Shown here: in pieces, positions 25,354 to 37,760 of the stretch
How positions within the stretch are numbered: the first letter of the stretch is position 1
Layout of the letters: every line of letters starts with the position of its first letter
DNA from: Tetraselmis striata
Lineage: Eukaryota > Chlorophyta > Chlorodendrophyceae > Chlorodendrales > Chlorodendraceae
Direction of reading: 5' to 3'
Length of the DNA stretch: 64,000 nt
Assembly (NCBI GenBank): GCA_006384855.1
Contig: VCJN01002436.1
Coordinates: 372,001 to 436,000, forward strand
Translations under genes and position numbers: made by a program
Notes under the pieces: model-generated
The model's input: only the letters and a program-made list of their open reading frames with translations
Told to the model about the DNA's origin: nothing
The model's database searches: none

Positions 25354-26546
25354 ACGGCCATCACGCAGGTACAATAAGGATCCCACCCACCCTCCGCCTC
25401 ATGGGCGGGCCCGACGACCGTCCTCGGCCCTCGGAATCGCGGGCCCTTCCTCCGCCTCCACGCCCGGCTGGGGATGGGGGCGGGGATCGTGCACGGGTGG
25501 CGCCTTGGTTGCCTTGGCCCTGCCCGTGCTGCCACTGCCGCGGAGGAGCATTGTGAGCTGGACACCGGCGTCTTACGTCGTTGCTGGTCCGGTCAAGTCC
25601 ATGTTCGCTGTTCTTTGAGCACCCTCTCCCTTCCTGTCCTGTCGGCGCCTCCACATTACATTCGGCCTAGTGCCGCTATTGGAGTGGCCCGGGATGTTGT
25701 GCTGGGAAGGGAGTTCTACGTTCGGCGGAAGGGGACGCGACCGAGCTGGCGGCGGATCTGGCGCTGGGCGGAACAACGTGCGCTGGACACCGGCGTCTTA
25801 CGTCGTTGCTGGTCCGGTCAAGTCCATGTTCGCTGTTCTTTGAGCACCCTCTCCCTTCCTGTCCTGTCGGCGCCTCCACATTACATTCGGCCTAGTGCCG
25901 CTATTGGAGTGGCCCGGGATGTTGTGCTGGGAAGGGAGTTCTACGTTCGGCGGAAGGGGACGCGACCGAGCTGGCGGCGGATCTGGCGCTGGGCGGAACA
26001 ACGCGCGCTGGACACCGGCGTCTTACGTCGTTGCTTGCCCGGTCGGCTCTGCATTCCCTACTCGTTGAGCACTTTCTCCCTTCCTGTCCTGTCGGCGCCT
26101 CCACATTACATTCGGCCTAGTGCCGCTATTGGAGTGGCCCGGGATGTTGTGCTGGGGAAGGCGTTCTACGTTTGGCGGAAAAGGACGCGACCGAGCTGGC
26201 GGCGCATCTGGCGTTGGGTGGCCTGCGTCTGTTGCACGCCCGTGGCGCCCCGTTCTGGGTTGGACCCCCCCACTTCCGCTCCTTGCTGCGAGACCTCAAC
26301 TTCGAAGCTCCTTTCCTGTCGGCGCCTTCACATTACATTCGGCCTAGTGCCGCTATTGGAGTGGCCCGGGATTGTGTGCTGGGGAGAGCGTCCCTACTGC
26401 GTGGAGCGGCGGCTGGCTGGTGGCGATGCCTGGTCGGAGGCTACCATGGCGGTTCCTGCCTCTGTTGGCCCGTAGCTGGATTTCCTTCTGGATCTCCTTC
26501 TGGATTTCTGTGTGGATTTCTTGAATGTTGCGTCTAGCTCATGTAA
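25354..26546 (+). mobile_element. 5'-truncated retroposon (family A) with internal 225-bp repeats
   Basis: It is flanked by a perfect 14-bp target duplication, TCACGCATCATAAT (25340-25353 and 26547-26560), and ends in GCTCATGTAA, the same 3' end as the copy at 36193-36290. Inside are two nearly identical 225-bp units (about 25558-25782 and 25783-26007), a diverged third from 26008 and a partial fourth near 26310-26390. Since 225 is 75 codons, a 333-codon frame (25474-26475) stays open, but I see no reverse transcriptase or other domain in it. It is best read as the 3' part of a LINE or a non-autonomous retroposon. Confidence 0.65.
25558..26215 (+). repeat. 225-bp tandem repeat
   Basis: Three units in tandem. 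Units 1 and 2 are almost identical over their whole length; unit 3 differs in its first third. The unit length is a multiple of three, so all units share a frame. The near identity of units 1 and 2 points to recent expansion. Confidence 0.8.
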
Positions 26547-26560
26547 TCACGCATCATAAT

Positions 26561-27143
26561 CCTTGTATATATTGATGACTTCACTGCGACGACACAGCAG
26601 CAGACTGGGGGCGAAAAGAAGCTGCAGATGAAAAGTAGGGGCAAAGACAGCCGCAATAGTCGGCGAAATAATACGATATCACAAGGAAACAGCGCGATAT
26701 ATAAGCGATGTAGATGCGCAAAGTGATTTGACTACGGCAGCAGAGCATTCGGGAGCATTACTTTATTATTCGAAATTTCAAAAATCTGTTCTGACAGCAG
26801 CAGGCAGCTGGCGTTCATCGGATACTGACGATGCTGATGGCCGCCCGCCGACATTTTTAATTTGTAATCGCGGTCCGCCATCGGATGATGATGGACCTTA
26901 CAGCAAATGCTGCAGCAGACACATGCATACAGTACTGTGCGATCGAGCGACGAAATTGTGACACGCCCCTCCCCTCCCCGCCCATACAGCGCAATCCATG
27001 GTGCGACGCGACGACTTCCGCTCGGCAGACAGGTGGACCGATAGCCGGACGAGTGCTGCAGAATAAGAGCTGCTGACCGGCGCGGTAAGTGGTGTTGAGG
27101 GCAAGGGCCACGACAGATCGGCCCGCTGGACTCGCGAGAGTAC
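26561..27143. other. Spacer, no gene seen
   Basis: Between the family A retroposon and the next plus-strand gene. It is AT-rich at first (26600-26800) and then mixed. Long minus-strand frames over 26732-27479 are composition artefacts opposite the first exon of the next gene. Confidence 0.4.
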
Positions 27144-29981
27144 ATGGCCACGTCCAGCTGGGCTTTGATGAGGACGCGAGAGAGGCCAATGCTGGCGGAC
27201 CTGACCAACGCGGACCAACGGGTCGACCAGCGCGCTGCGGTCAGCAGCTCTACCGCGCCCGCCTGCTGCGCCCCGCCGCCCCCCCGCGAGGGTCGCACCC
27301 CGTCGCCGCCGCCCTCTGGTGCCGCGCCGGCGCGCAAACACAGCCCTTGGACCAACCCTCGACAGCGCAAGAAGGGGTGCGCTCGGGCGGGGGGGCTCCT
27401 GCGGCGGCCCACCATCGACGAGCGCGGTGAGTACCCGTGCCTTGTTTTCCGCCGCCGCGACGTCCCTGCGCTTTTTCATCCCACCGGCGTATTCCCCCGC
27501 GGGCGATCTCGTTCCCCGACCCCGCCTTCGACAGTCTGCCTCTCTATCCTTGTAGTCTACTGCCGAGGCTTCTTATCGGGCTCGTGCCCCGGCCCTGCCG
27601 CCTGTGTCGTTCTTATTCGGGGGGAAAGTAACACGTATTTGACCGCCTCGTGGGCCAACCCGTTATCGCCTCCTAATCCACAACGCTTGCAGCCGCCCAG
27701 CTGCTCCAGGGTAGCGTATACTGGGTCATGTATCATATAGATTCGACTGCGCTGTTTGACATGTGGGAAGGCTTGGTTGAGCGGTTTGGCGGCAAAGGGG
27801 GCTGGGGTAGGACGAGATCGGCGGCGGGGCCCGGGGGGGGGGGGGGGGGGGGGGGGGGAGGGGGGCGGGCGGGCGCTCGCCGAGCTGCGGCCTGCTCGGG
27901 GCGGATACCGCCGACGATGAAAATAGAAATAAAAATGTTATTCGCTGATATTCAAACCAGAGTTGTTTACGTACGCCCGGGACCGCAGCACGGCTGTAAG
28001 GTTGCTTTACCGCGACCAGGCACCACTTACCGGAGACCTTGCTTCTCTCCACTGTCCGAGTGTTGCGATACATGGGTTCCGCCCGCACTCCTAGACGAGT
28101 CACCGATCGAGCGGGCTCGCGTTCAAAGTTACAGTGTTTCCGGCCGCTGTTTTTGAGCGTCACGGCTGCTACCTCACTGCTCTCCGCCACCGAGGCTTAG
28201 CGAGCACTGGCAAGGGCACCTGCCCGCACAGCTGTCTCACCCTGTGCGACGGTGGCTGGGATTTCTAGACGAAGAGTGCGCCGCGGCGTCGGACGCGTGG
28301 AAGGGCGACCTGCAGGTAACGCCACCTCCACCCCCCCAGGGCCTGCACCCCCGCTGAATTGTCACCATGTGATAGAGGACCTCTGCCCGTAGTACTTTAC
28401 CTTCGCCCGACTCCGCGCCCTGTAACCAAGCCTCTCACCTCGGTCCCTAAGTGAAACTTCCAAGGGGCGGTGCTGGTGTGTGAATGAATATCCCCCAGCA
28501 AGACAATAAGGATTAGATAGGCACGGAGTTGATGTCCCCAACTAGTCGTTCCGCCCCACTTTATTTTAGAACAGCTCCTACTTTATTGAGAGCAGCAGAG
28601 ACTCAACCCTGCCCTTCGGCGCATCTGCCTTTTCTGTACACTGAGGTTGCCCTTTCCCTGACTGTCATCGCCACAGGTGCTCGAGCAGATGCAGGCAGTC
28701 AGCCTGGTGTCACCGGTGCCAGAGTCACCCGGCAGGGAGGCGCAGGCAGAGCTCCGTCGAATCGGCAGCGGCAGCGACCGCCCCGCCGTAGACGACGCCG
28801 ACGTCACCCCGCCAAAGGTGGGCGCTCTGCCCTCGGCATACCGCCGGTCGCCCGCGCGCGGCTGCGTGGTTTCGTTGTCGCCCGCTGGCTGCCTCTGACC
28901 CGCTCTGCTCGCGCACTGGCAGAAAGCGAAGGTGGGCGAGGGCCTGGCGACGTCCGACACGGAGGCGACCGCCCCGGCGCCGCGCAACGTGCCGCCCAGG
29001 TACCGTTACCCACCACCCGGGAGGTGATAAGGGCATCCACAGTGACCTGTGGGTGGCCGCAGGTTAGACGCACCTGTACCTGCCAGCTGTGCCCGGTATG
29101 AAAGTGCTGTCAAAATATATGTCGGGAGAGACTAAGCTGTCGCCAGGAAGATAAGTTAGACGGTACTGCGCATGTCCAGGATGGGCATGGCATTGAGCTA
29201 GTGTTGCGGGTGTGCCTCCCTCGACAGGCACGCGAGCGGCCCACTGGACGCGAGTGTGGCTGCCCAGCAGTCATTGATGGAAGGCATGTGGCGCGCACAG
29301 TCCTGCCCTGTGCTGCCTGAGTTCGGCCGAAGCTGCGGCGGCGGCGGCTTTGGGCTGGCGGGAGGCGCGGCGGCGGGAGGGCCGTTTGCGGGCTGGGCGG
29401 CCGTGCAGAGTAGTAACTGGGCATCGGAAGCGGCCGGGGTGCAGCTGGAGACGCCGGCTCCGCCAGCGTCTGGAACGCGTCGGGAGGAGGTCGGCCGGCG
29501 GCTGGAGCTGGAGGAGGAGATGGTGGAGGGAGAGGCGGGGTTCACGCTGAGCACCGCCGGGCTGCGCGGGGTGGCGCAGGCCAGCAGCAGCATGGGCGCC
29601 TCCTCGGCCGACTCGTCGCTGGCGGAGCGCGCCGGAGGCGACGCTGCCACGAGCCGGCTGCGGGACCGCGGCGGCGGATGCCTGCTGGGGCTCGGCGGCC
29701 TGACGGCAGGGCTTGAGGCCGCAGCGCGCCGGGCCGACTGGGACGAGGCGGAGAGCCTGTGGCTGGAGGCTCAGGACGAGGGGGTGGCGGCCGACGTGCA
29801 GGCGCTCAACGCGCTGCTGCGCTGCGCGTTGCGCGCGGGCGTCTACGACCTGGACGCCGAGGCGGTGGTGCGCGACGTTTGCGGGCGCGGCGGCGGTGTG
29901 CGCCCCAACGGCGCCACGCACCATCTGCTGGCCTCCATCATGCTGCTCGGGGAGCAGCTAGACGGCGGCGACGAGCCATAG
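27144..29981 (+). CDS. Multi-exon protein with C-terminal PPR-like helices
   Basis: I recognise only the end of this protein. Exons: 27144-27426 (ATG start), 27693-27806, one starting near 28196-28215 and ending 28315, then 28677-28817, 28923-28999, 29063-29095 and 29228-29981. Phases agree for the first junction and for the last four; the junction at 27806 to about 28200 is not settled. The last exon (251 codons) ends with paired helices, AAARRADWDEAESLWLEA and then QALNALLRCALRAGVYD, which resemble pentatricopeptide repeats (organelle RNA binding in this family). The N-terminal part is Pro/Arg/Ala-rich and might be an organelle transit region. The middle reads YWVMYHIDSTALFDMWEGLV, unknown to me. 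A 26-base G run lies just after 27806, in the unsettled intron. Function: possibly organelle RNA processing, by inference. Confidence 0.6.
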
Positions 29982-30451
29982 CGGGCCGTCGGAGACCGGG
30001 CGGTCGTGACCGTCCCTGCCGCTCGCGCGCAAACGCCTTTATTTCACTCATTATTGATATGTTAACCCCCAGCCCGCCAATTCCCCCCCCCCCCCCCCCC
30101 CCCTTTTGGCCCGGGGAGCCTCCGCCAAGTGCGCTCCTGGTGCTGTAAGCAAATAAATCGCTGGCGTTCAGCTCACACGCAGCAGCTGCATATTACCGCC
30201 CATCATCAGGCAGCGGCATCAAATCATGCACTACACCGGTTTGGAATGGACACCGCATACCGTTCCTCTTCCTATCAACTTTATTTATTTTACAGCAGTC
30301 GCTCGCACCTGCATGCCGCGGTGCTCGATGGCACAGCGCTGGCATGTGCAGGCGGCCATTGACTCCGTACCAGACGCCTCCACCGCTCGGCGCAGTGTGG
30401 TGTGGGGAAAGAATATATGACAAGGCGACATCCGTGATCGGGAGACAAGCT
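29982..30451. other. Intergenic spacer between convergent genes
   Basis: It lies between the PPR-like gene's stop and the ubiquitin hydrolase stop at 30452-30454. It holds a 21-base C run (30083-30103) and the two 3' UTRs. No gene seen. Confidence 0.6.
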
Positions 30452-33400
30452 TCACCGGCCGCGGCCCGGAGGTCCCCGGCCCCGGCCCCGGCCCCGGCCC
30501 CGCCCACGACCTCGGCCTCCGCCGCGCGAGGAGCTTCGAGTCGACGGATGCCCCCTCCCGCCGCCATGCTGGCCGCGCTCCCTGTCCCTCCCTGCGGGCC
30601 GGCCGTCGTCGCGGGCGTTGCCGGTGGCCCCTCTGCCGCCCGACACCTTTTGCCGCCACGCCTGCTGGAAGATGTTGCCGCCCTCGTCGTCCTGCTCGGC
30701 GCCCTTGCGCTTCAGCTTCTTTGTTTTGCCGCGATCGTAGTCCACGTCCCACTCGTCCCGCTGTCGCTGCTTGGACCTCGACGCACTGGCGCAGGAGACA
30801 GGGAGACAGCAATGTCAGCGCCCGGGTGACGGGTTTCCAACCCTCAACACTGACATGGTCACCCACCCCCTCCTCCCTTCCCCCCTTCCCCAAAGCTTCA
30901 GCCACCCCACCGTAGCATCAGACAGTCATTGAAAAACTAAACAGCAAAGCGCAGTGAAAAACTTGAGAAATCGAACACAAATAAATGTCAAACAACAAAT
31001 GGGAAGCGGAGGGAACACACATTTATTATATCCTTTATCTGTAATTGCCAATTCCTCCATGGCAGTGTTTATAAACTAGAGTTCACGATGCGGAACAGAG
31101 GGGGATTAAGGGGCACTCACGCTGCCAGCGTGTCTGCCTTCTCCACCTCCTCCGCCGTGGCAGTACCCCACCGCTCGGGCGCCACGCCAAACTGCCCCCT
31201 GCCGCGGTCGCCCGCCAACCACTCCTTCACAGCCTTCCGCTGGTCTCGAGGCGGGGTCGCCGGTCCGCTGGTCTTGGGGGGTTGCTGGAAAGCGGGGGCC
31301 ACGGCGGGCAGGGCGGCATCCGCTGGGGCAGCAGGGGCCGGCGCCTCCGCAGGCACAGGGGAGCCTCCCTCGGCCTCCGCGCCTCCCTCGTCTTCCATGA
31401 TGGCTCGCGCCGTGGCGCGCGTCATGACTGATGCTGCGGCACGGGCAACGCTCGTGTCAGCACAACCAGCACGGCATCCGCTCTTACTTGCACACCGCAC
31501 CAAGAGAGCACATGCATATCGGGAGGCGCCCCGAGGGGGGTTTCACCCGTCGCCTTCCGCTTCTTCAGCAGGCTGCGATAGTACCACGAGTTGGACATGT
31601 CGCTGGACAGCTGCTGGAAGCGCAGGAAGCTGTTGCTTCGCGCGAGTCGCAGCCCGGGCGAGGTAACGGGAGCCTTGTGCAGGTGGGCGTGTCCGTTTGG
31701 CGATCCGCTGGGGGCAAAGGCGCGCTTGCCGATGGGCGTCCTCGGGGAGGCAAGACCCGGGTCACCGTTGCCGTTCTGGGCTGTTGCCTGCAGAAGAGAG
31801 GGAGCATGGCGCGCGGAGTCAACAACGGCAATATAATGGGCATCCGCAGGATGTGGTCCCGTGATAGTGGTAGCCAGCCGTGGGGAATAGTGGCTGGCTA
31901 CCGTGGGTGAGGACTCCGGTTGTCAGCGCCGGCATAGCAGAGAGCTCCCCCCCGGGAGGGGCAGCACTGGGCCTGCTATGCTATCCGATGTGGGCAAGTG
32001 AAGTGGGGCGCGCATCCACGGGTGAGAAGGATGCGATCCAGGCATTGTGCTTGCCGTGATATGGAGGAAAGTGCTAGACATTTATCACTCGAACGGGGAA
32101 TGAGCACAGGCCACATTCACATACATATAGCATCTACACACACACAATTACACACATTTCAACAGTGTGGTCCCGTGATAGTGGTAGCCAGCCGTGGGGA
32201 ATAGTGGCTGGCTACCGTGGGTGAGGACTCCGGTTGTCAGCGCCGGCATAGCAGAGCGCTCCCCCCCGGGAGGGGCAGCACTGGGCCTGCTATGCTATCC
32301 GATGTGGGCAAGTGAAGTGGGGCGCGCATCCACGGGTGAGAAGGATGCGATCCAGGCATTGTTCTTGCCGTGCTATGGAGGAAAGTGCTAGACGTTTATC
32401 ACTCGGGCGAGGAATGAGTACTCGCTACATTCACATACATATAGCATCCACACACATGCACACACACACACGCACACACACACACACACACATTTCAACA
32501 GTGTGGTCCCGTGATAGTGGTAGCCAGCCGTGGGGAATAGTGGCTGGCTGCCGTGGGTGAGGACTCCGGTTGTCAGCGCCGGCATAGCAGAGCGCTCCCC
32601 CCCGGGAGGGGCAGCACTGGGCCTGCTATGCTATCCGATGTGGGCAAGTGAAGTGGGGCGCGCGCATCCACGGGTGAGAAGGATGCGATCCAGGCATTGT
32701 TCTTGCCACTGACATAGCTCTCAAGACAGCCTTTTATATCAACAAATAATGCACACGCGCGAACGCACAATATGTGCATGCTAATACTGCAAAACACCAA
32801 AGACAGATAAAAACAAAGACATCAGGCTCCCTTGATGTTGCATTGCTTTGTCAAGGCTACGCTTTTCATTGGAGAGGGGAACGGGCCGGGACAAAGGGGC
32901 GGGAGTGGGTTAGAGGTGGAGGCTCTCACCCTGTTGCTGACTGTGACCCTGAGATGGCTGCCGTTGCCTCCCTGGCTGGAGGTCGCCTGCATGCCGGATT
33001 TGGAGCGCTCCGCGTTTGCGTTGTCGCCCTCCGCAGCTTTCCTTCCCTCAGCAGGCGTTGGGGGCGACTCTGGTGCCGGGCGTGCCTTTGGCTTGGCAGT
33101 GTCCAGCCCGTTGGCCTTAATATCGGCGTGTGGCTTGGCAGAGTATGGCCGGTCCTTTTGCCGTTTGATGTAGAACAGTATGTACGCCTTCTGGCCGAGT
33201 ACCACGCGCTCGCTGACCTGTTGGCCATACTTTCAGTGTGAGCTGCACCATGCATGAACATACGTACAGAGCTGCACAGGTGAAAGTATCCACATCAGGA
33301 GCCATGCGTTTCCAAGTTCCTATCCGGCAGGCGGGTTGAAGCTCGCGGCTTGATCAGGAAAAAAAGGCTTTGGCCTACCTGGCTGACACGGTTGTCATCC

Positions 33401-35636
33401 ATGGCATGCCACATCCCGTTGGGTCCGCGGACAAAGCAGTAGTAGTGGCCCGAATGCACCGAGTGGCCGGAGTGCACGAGCACCGCGTACAGGTCGTACA
33501 TGACCGTGCTGCTGCCGGGCGCCCGCAGGAAGGGCGCGAGGTTGAGCTCCGTCTCAAAGTCGACCTTCTTGCTGATCTTGTGCCCGTAGCCGCCAAACTC
33601 AAAGCGCTTGAGCTGCAGCGTGAGCACACTGGGCGCGCGGTCGAGAGTGATGCGCTTCACGGCTCGGACGTAGGTGCTGGTCTTGGGGCAGCGGTAGCTG
33701 TTCTCCCCCTGCAGCACCTCGCCCGCGGTGAAGTGCTGCAGCGCCTTGATCACCGTGCTGGCGCGGTTTATGCCGAGGCTGAGGTCCAGGAATGGCTCGT
33801 GCGTGTTGGACTCGTATTTGCAGTCGAGGCACTTGATCTGCGGATGGAACCGAGAAAGCGGGGAGCGTCAGCATGGAGAGGTTGCTGGAGGAGCAGCACA
33901 GGGCATAGGGGCGCTGCCAATTGCACTGAATGCCCTCGCGGCTACACCTAGAAAAAAATTGGCAGTATGAGGCAGTGCTGCGACTCACCTGGCTGCACAG
34001 GCGGCCACCAAATATCTGGTTGATGAGCGTCGTCTGGGCAACCTCCGGCGGCGGCCGCGGGGTCAAGCCCTTGAGACAGCTCTCATGGAGCGAGTCGAGC
34101 AAGCAGCGCAGATACTCGTGCGCGTCCTCCTGCCTGCCAAGCCGGAAGCTGTGGGGCAGGCATACGAGCAACAGCGCACAGGCACACCTTCAGCATTGGC
34201 AGCAATGGGGATAAGCTTGGGTGGGGGGCAAAGGTATGGGTAGGGTTCACGGCAGGGGGCAGCTGGGGGCGGCGGGACGGGTCAGCCATTGGTGAATATT
34301 CTCGGCATGAGATTGCTAGTCTCAATCCATAACACGGACCAAATGTTGGTCATCATCCCCGTCCACATGAGCCGCGGCGGGAGGGCGCGAGACCGAACCT
34401 CTTAGACACCTGGCGCAGGCTCTTGGCGTGTTGGACTGGTGGCATCGCACCGCGGCCCGTGCGGAAGGACTTCACGATCTGGTCTTGCGTAATCTGCAGG
34501 ATGTCCACCCCGCTTGAGTTGCGCCCAAGCTGCTTGCCCGCCAGGCACTGCTCGGCCAGCGGGGGCGTGTGAATGAGGCACTGCAGCACGGAGTTCATGA
34601 AGCATGTGTTGCCCAGGTTCACGAGACCGCTTCCCTGTCACAAGACAAAGGTTGGGCAAGCGTGAGCAGCCATTCCTGAGTGGCCACATCCAGTGTTTTC
34701 CATAAACTACCAACGCCACCGCCTGATTCAGGGCGGCGGCGTATTGGCGACGGGCGGCCGTCAGCGGTGTATGTAAGAGTAGTGCGCGCCGGGGGGGAGG
34801 GGGGGGGGGGGGGGTTGGTGGCGCGCACCGTCTTCTTCACGGTCCTCCATTTCATCTGCAGGTCCTCCTGCCGGAAGAGCTCCTTCGGGGTGCGAATCGC
34901 GCCCGAGTGGTGGCCTCGGTGCAGCTTGTTGTGGGCGGACGGCATGCTGTCTACCTGAGTGCGCGCCACGCGACGCCGACGAGTAAGGCCGGCGGGCGGG
35001 TGGCCTGATCCGCCGCCGACTCAAGGCTGTCGCGCGACTTTCGAGCCCCGGGCGACCACTAACAAGGCGCAGGCGGTGGACATCGACGCAAGCTGAGCCG
35101 ACTGACGTTTCCCTTGCGGGTTCGGGTAGCAACTATGGGTTCAGGGTACGGGGTGAACAGGCACCGCAAACCCCCGATGAACCGTACACTGGATTCCGAC
35201 GACGTTAGGCGCGCAATCCGCCGCGCCGGGCTTCTATGGAAAGCACTGGCTACAGTAGACGGGTCGCGAGCGGCCCGGGGGGAGCGGGGTTAGCTGCTCC
35301 CAGTGGCGGCGTGGTAACGGCGCGGTTGACGCGGGGGCGAGTTGACGTAGCGCATACCTGGCTGTTAGAGCGGGCGCCGACAGCAGTTGGCGCGGCGCCG
35401 TCGGCGCGGATAACGAGCACGTCGGCGGCCGCGCGCCAGGCGTCGAGCCCGTCGGCGGGTGCCTCCCGGCGGCGCGCCGGCACGAAGCCGATTCTCCGCC
35501 CCGGCCCACCCTTCGAGACACGATCGGGCGCGAGCTTTTCGGTGCTGAATGCGGGCGGCGGCGGCCGGCCGGCGGCCGGGGTGGTTGAGGCGCCAGCACG
35601 GCCGCCGCTGCTGTCGCCTTCGAAGTTGTGCGGCAT
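30452..35636 (-). CDS. Ubiquitin carboxyl-terminal hydrolase, USP36/42 type
   Basis: A cysteine protease that removes ubiquitin; USP36 relatives act in the nucleolus. Exons (minus strand): 35358-35636, 34829-34954, 34399-34634, 33989-34148, 33379-33837, 32930-33217, 31547-31787, 31121-31433, 30452-30785; 2436 nt, 811 residues, all in phase. The Cys box [13 protein letters not shown] places the catalytic Cys at about 146; the His box HSGHYYCF puts the His at about 398, followed by [17 protein letters not shown] and [10 protein letters not shown]-like blocks are in place. Of the usual two Cys pairs of the zinc site, the first is present (CLDC) but the second reads CPKT. The C-terminal exon has the USP36 tail block [16 protein letters not shown] and then a run of Arg-Gly pairs, fitting a nucleolar RNA-binding tail. 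The start is the first in-frame ATG of exon 1. Confidence 0.9.
31854..32710 (+). repeat. Minisatellite in the hydrolase intron
   Basis: Units begin GTGGTCCCGTGATAGTGG at 31854, 32167 and 32503, so the periods are 313 and 336 bp; the third unit is cut off after about 205 bp. Each unit carries a perfect 10-bp hairpin stem (GTAGCCAGCC / GGCTGGCTAC), with one change in the third unit. The length difference comes mainly from a CA/CACG stretch near 32450-32492. It lies wholly within the intron between exons 32930-33217 and 31547-31787. Confidence 0.85.
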
Positions 35637-36176
35637 GTACTGACGGTGACAGATGCTAAAACCGCAGGCAGCCGGCAGGATTTGTCCCTTCTCACGGCAA
35701 GCCACGCTGAACACGGGCGGATAAAAGACGAACTATACGAGGAAGAAGGAAATAATGGTTTCAAAATAGCGGCGGCTCTGGCGGGGGCGCCGGAGGCCAG
35801 GGGAGGCAGGTGCCCGTGCCGCGCTGCGACTCGCGGGAGGAGCCCACAGCATTCGAAAGCCAGCTGTGTGCACACTGGGCAGTGTGTCGGATGTTGCTCA
35901 ACATGCAACTGCTCCAGAAGCTGATGACAGGAGCTGATGATGGGCGTGTCGCACGCGGCGACCGCACGGCGGGGCAGGTTGATGACACATCCGCAGCAGC
36001 CGCCCAGGCGGCGCCCGGCGGCCTACAATAAGGATTACTCGTACAACTGCGCACAGGTACTTGCTGCCGCCTTGCTTGCCGGTACTTGCCGGTACCAGTA
36101 TTCGGCTAGTCGCTACTGGTATCTCACACTTGCTGGGATGCCGATCGGCCGCCGCCGCCAAGCAGCCGCCGGCCGA
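35637..36176. other. Upstream region of the hydrolase gene
   Basis: No gene I can support. A plus-strand frame (35810-36031) contains a plausible helix, FESQLCAHWAVCRMLLNMQL, but has no start context or family. It also holds two GGTAC-rich palindromic scraps and one copy of TAGTCGCTACTGG at about 36107. Confidence 0.4.
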
Positions 36177-36192
36177 CATAAGAGGATTTGAT

Positions 36193-36290
36193 ACGAATAT
36201 GATTACATGAGCTAGACGCAACATTCAAGAAATCCACACAAAAATCCAGAAGGAAATCCAGAAGGAAATCCAGCTACGGGCCAACAGAGG
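36193..36290 (-). mobile_element. Short 5'-truncated retroposon copy (family A)
   Basis: It matches the inverse of 26455-26546 and is flanked by a perfect 16-bp target duplication, CATAAGAGGATTTGAT (36177-36192 and 36291-36306). About ten extra bases sit between the common 3' end and the duplication. Only about 85 bp of the element remain. Confidence 0.75.
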
Positions 36291-36664
36291 CATAAGAGGA
36301 TTTGATCCAAAAAGGTCGCGCAGGTTTTACAGGGTCAAGAGCCGAAATTGGCAGGATGGTTTAGCGAAAGCGTGGAGGGAAAACGGAGTCAGGGGGGGCG
36401 CTGCGTGGAACGCAGCGAAAACTGGAAGATGGCAGGCTCAGCTGTTCTAGCTGCTTTTATATCTACTCGTGCTGCACCCCAAAAGGGCGCAACAACAGAT
36501 GCCTAGTTCCCGTACCACTGAGCAGCACTTGTAGCTGAAAAGCGGTTAGGTCAAGGGAGGAAACCCCATAAACTAGTTTAAAACATTTCAAAGTTGAGTC
36601 TGGTTTTGCCAGTCTTGAGCGAACGGAGAGAGCGGTGGATTGACGGAGAAGAGGTAGCGCCAAG

Positions 36665-37760
36665 TCATGAAGGAGGCACTGGGAAGCCCACCGCTGCGGA
36701 GTCCTGTTGGACTTGGAAGTGGCGTAGGGGAGCGATGTGTCCAAAGAAGAACCATGCGGCAGGGGAAGGAAGAACGTTGGGGTCGATGTAGTCCAGAACG
36801 ACGTCAGAGTTAGTGGCCCAACCGCCTTGGTAGCGAATGTGGGACAATGGCACACCGATGGCGTTCGCTGCAGAGGCTGCGCCTTTGCGAAGACTGTGCG
36901 AGGTCCAGGAGGTGCCAGCAGGGGGGGCAGCGTTGACCAGACGGATGGCTGTGGACAGCCAGTCTGACATTGTAGCCGCATTCCAAGGTTTTGACTGCTC
37001 ATCCGAACTGACAGCCCAGAAGTTTGATACAGCCAAGCCAACAGCAACCAAGGGAACTGACTGGACGTGGTCGAGGAAGTGGTGCAGGAGACGGGCTACC
37101 CGGGGGTGCTCTGACACTGGGAGGAGAAGCACGCGTAGGTCGTCGGGTCCCCGTCGACCAGCGCGACCTTTCTCTCGGTACACTTGCAGGGTGATGTTGT
37201 AGTCGTCGACATGCACGTCTCGCACTCGACAGGACACGCCAGTAAGGCCCCTGGCAAAGAACATAAAGTTGACAACCGAGGCCAGGAGGGCTCGGAAGTT
37301 GTGTTGGTACACTGGGTAGGGAGCAGACACAATCAGCTCGGCCTTTGTGACGAAGCGGTAAGCTACATCCGCAGGCAGAGGGACACGCAAAGGGGCAGCG
37401 TCCAGTCGGCGCTGACGCAGCATCGGCCCACGCCTTGCTGAAGTTAGGTGCAGGCTGTCCTTGGCGATTGGGTCGAGGTTGTGCAGCTCGAAGAACGTGT
37501 TGATTGCAGACATGTAAGGTTGCAGCGACTTAGCGGCGATGTGCCCCCGCTCGCCGATCCATGCAACATACCGAACGATAGTAGCAGTAGTCGCCTCCAG
37601 CGGGCTGATGTTCTCGGAGTCGTGGCAAAACTCCGCGAACTGAGACAGCCGGCCGGCGTAGCTCTTGAGTGTCTGGGCGCTGAGGGAGCTGGAGAGTAGG
37701 TCGAGCGTCCGCTGACCCAGCTCGTCTGAGCCGAATGCGTCCTGCAGCCAGATCGCAATG
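36665..37760 (-). CDS. Tyrosine recombinase of the 36309-39480 element
   Basis: The N-terminal half has the SAM-like core-binding fold seen in such recombinases (LSAQTLKSYAGRLSQF ... FCHDSENISPLEATT). The catalytic half has the HSLRKG box, then GGW, then the tyrosine in LDYIDP. These are the H-x-x-R, H/W and Tyr positions of the family. The frame is open throughout, from about 37760 to the stop at 36665; I could not fix the start codon. It would cut and join the element's short end repeats during integration. Confidence 0.7.

Noticed and set aside
26732-27479. Overlapping minus-strand ORFs of 190-227 codons
   Set aside because: They lie opposite the first exon of the plus-strand gene at 27144, which has a clean donor and in-phase next exon.
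31854-32710. CRISPR array
   Set aside because: Units over 300 bp with no short repeat and unique-spacer pattern, in a eukaryotic intron.
36463-37047. Second minus-strand ORF overlapping the recombinase
   Set aside because: A shadow frame; the recombinase frame has the catalytic motifs.
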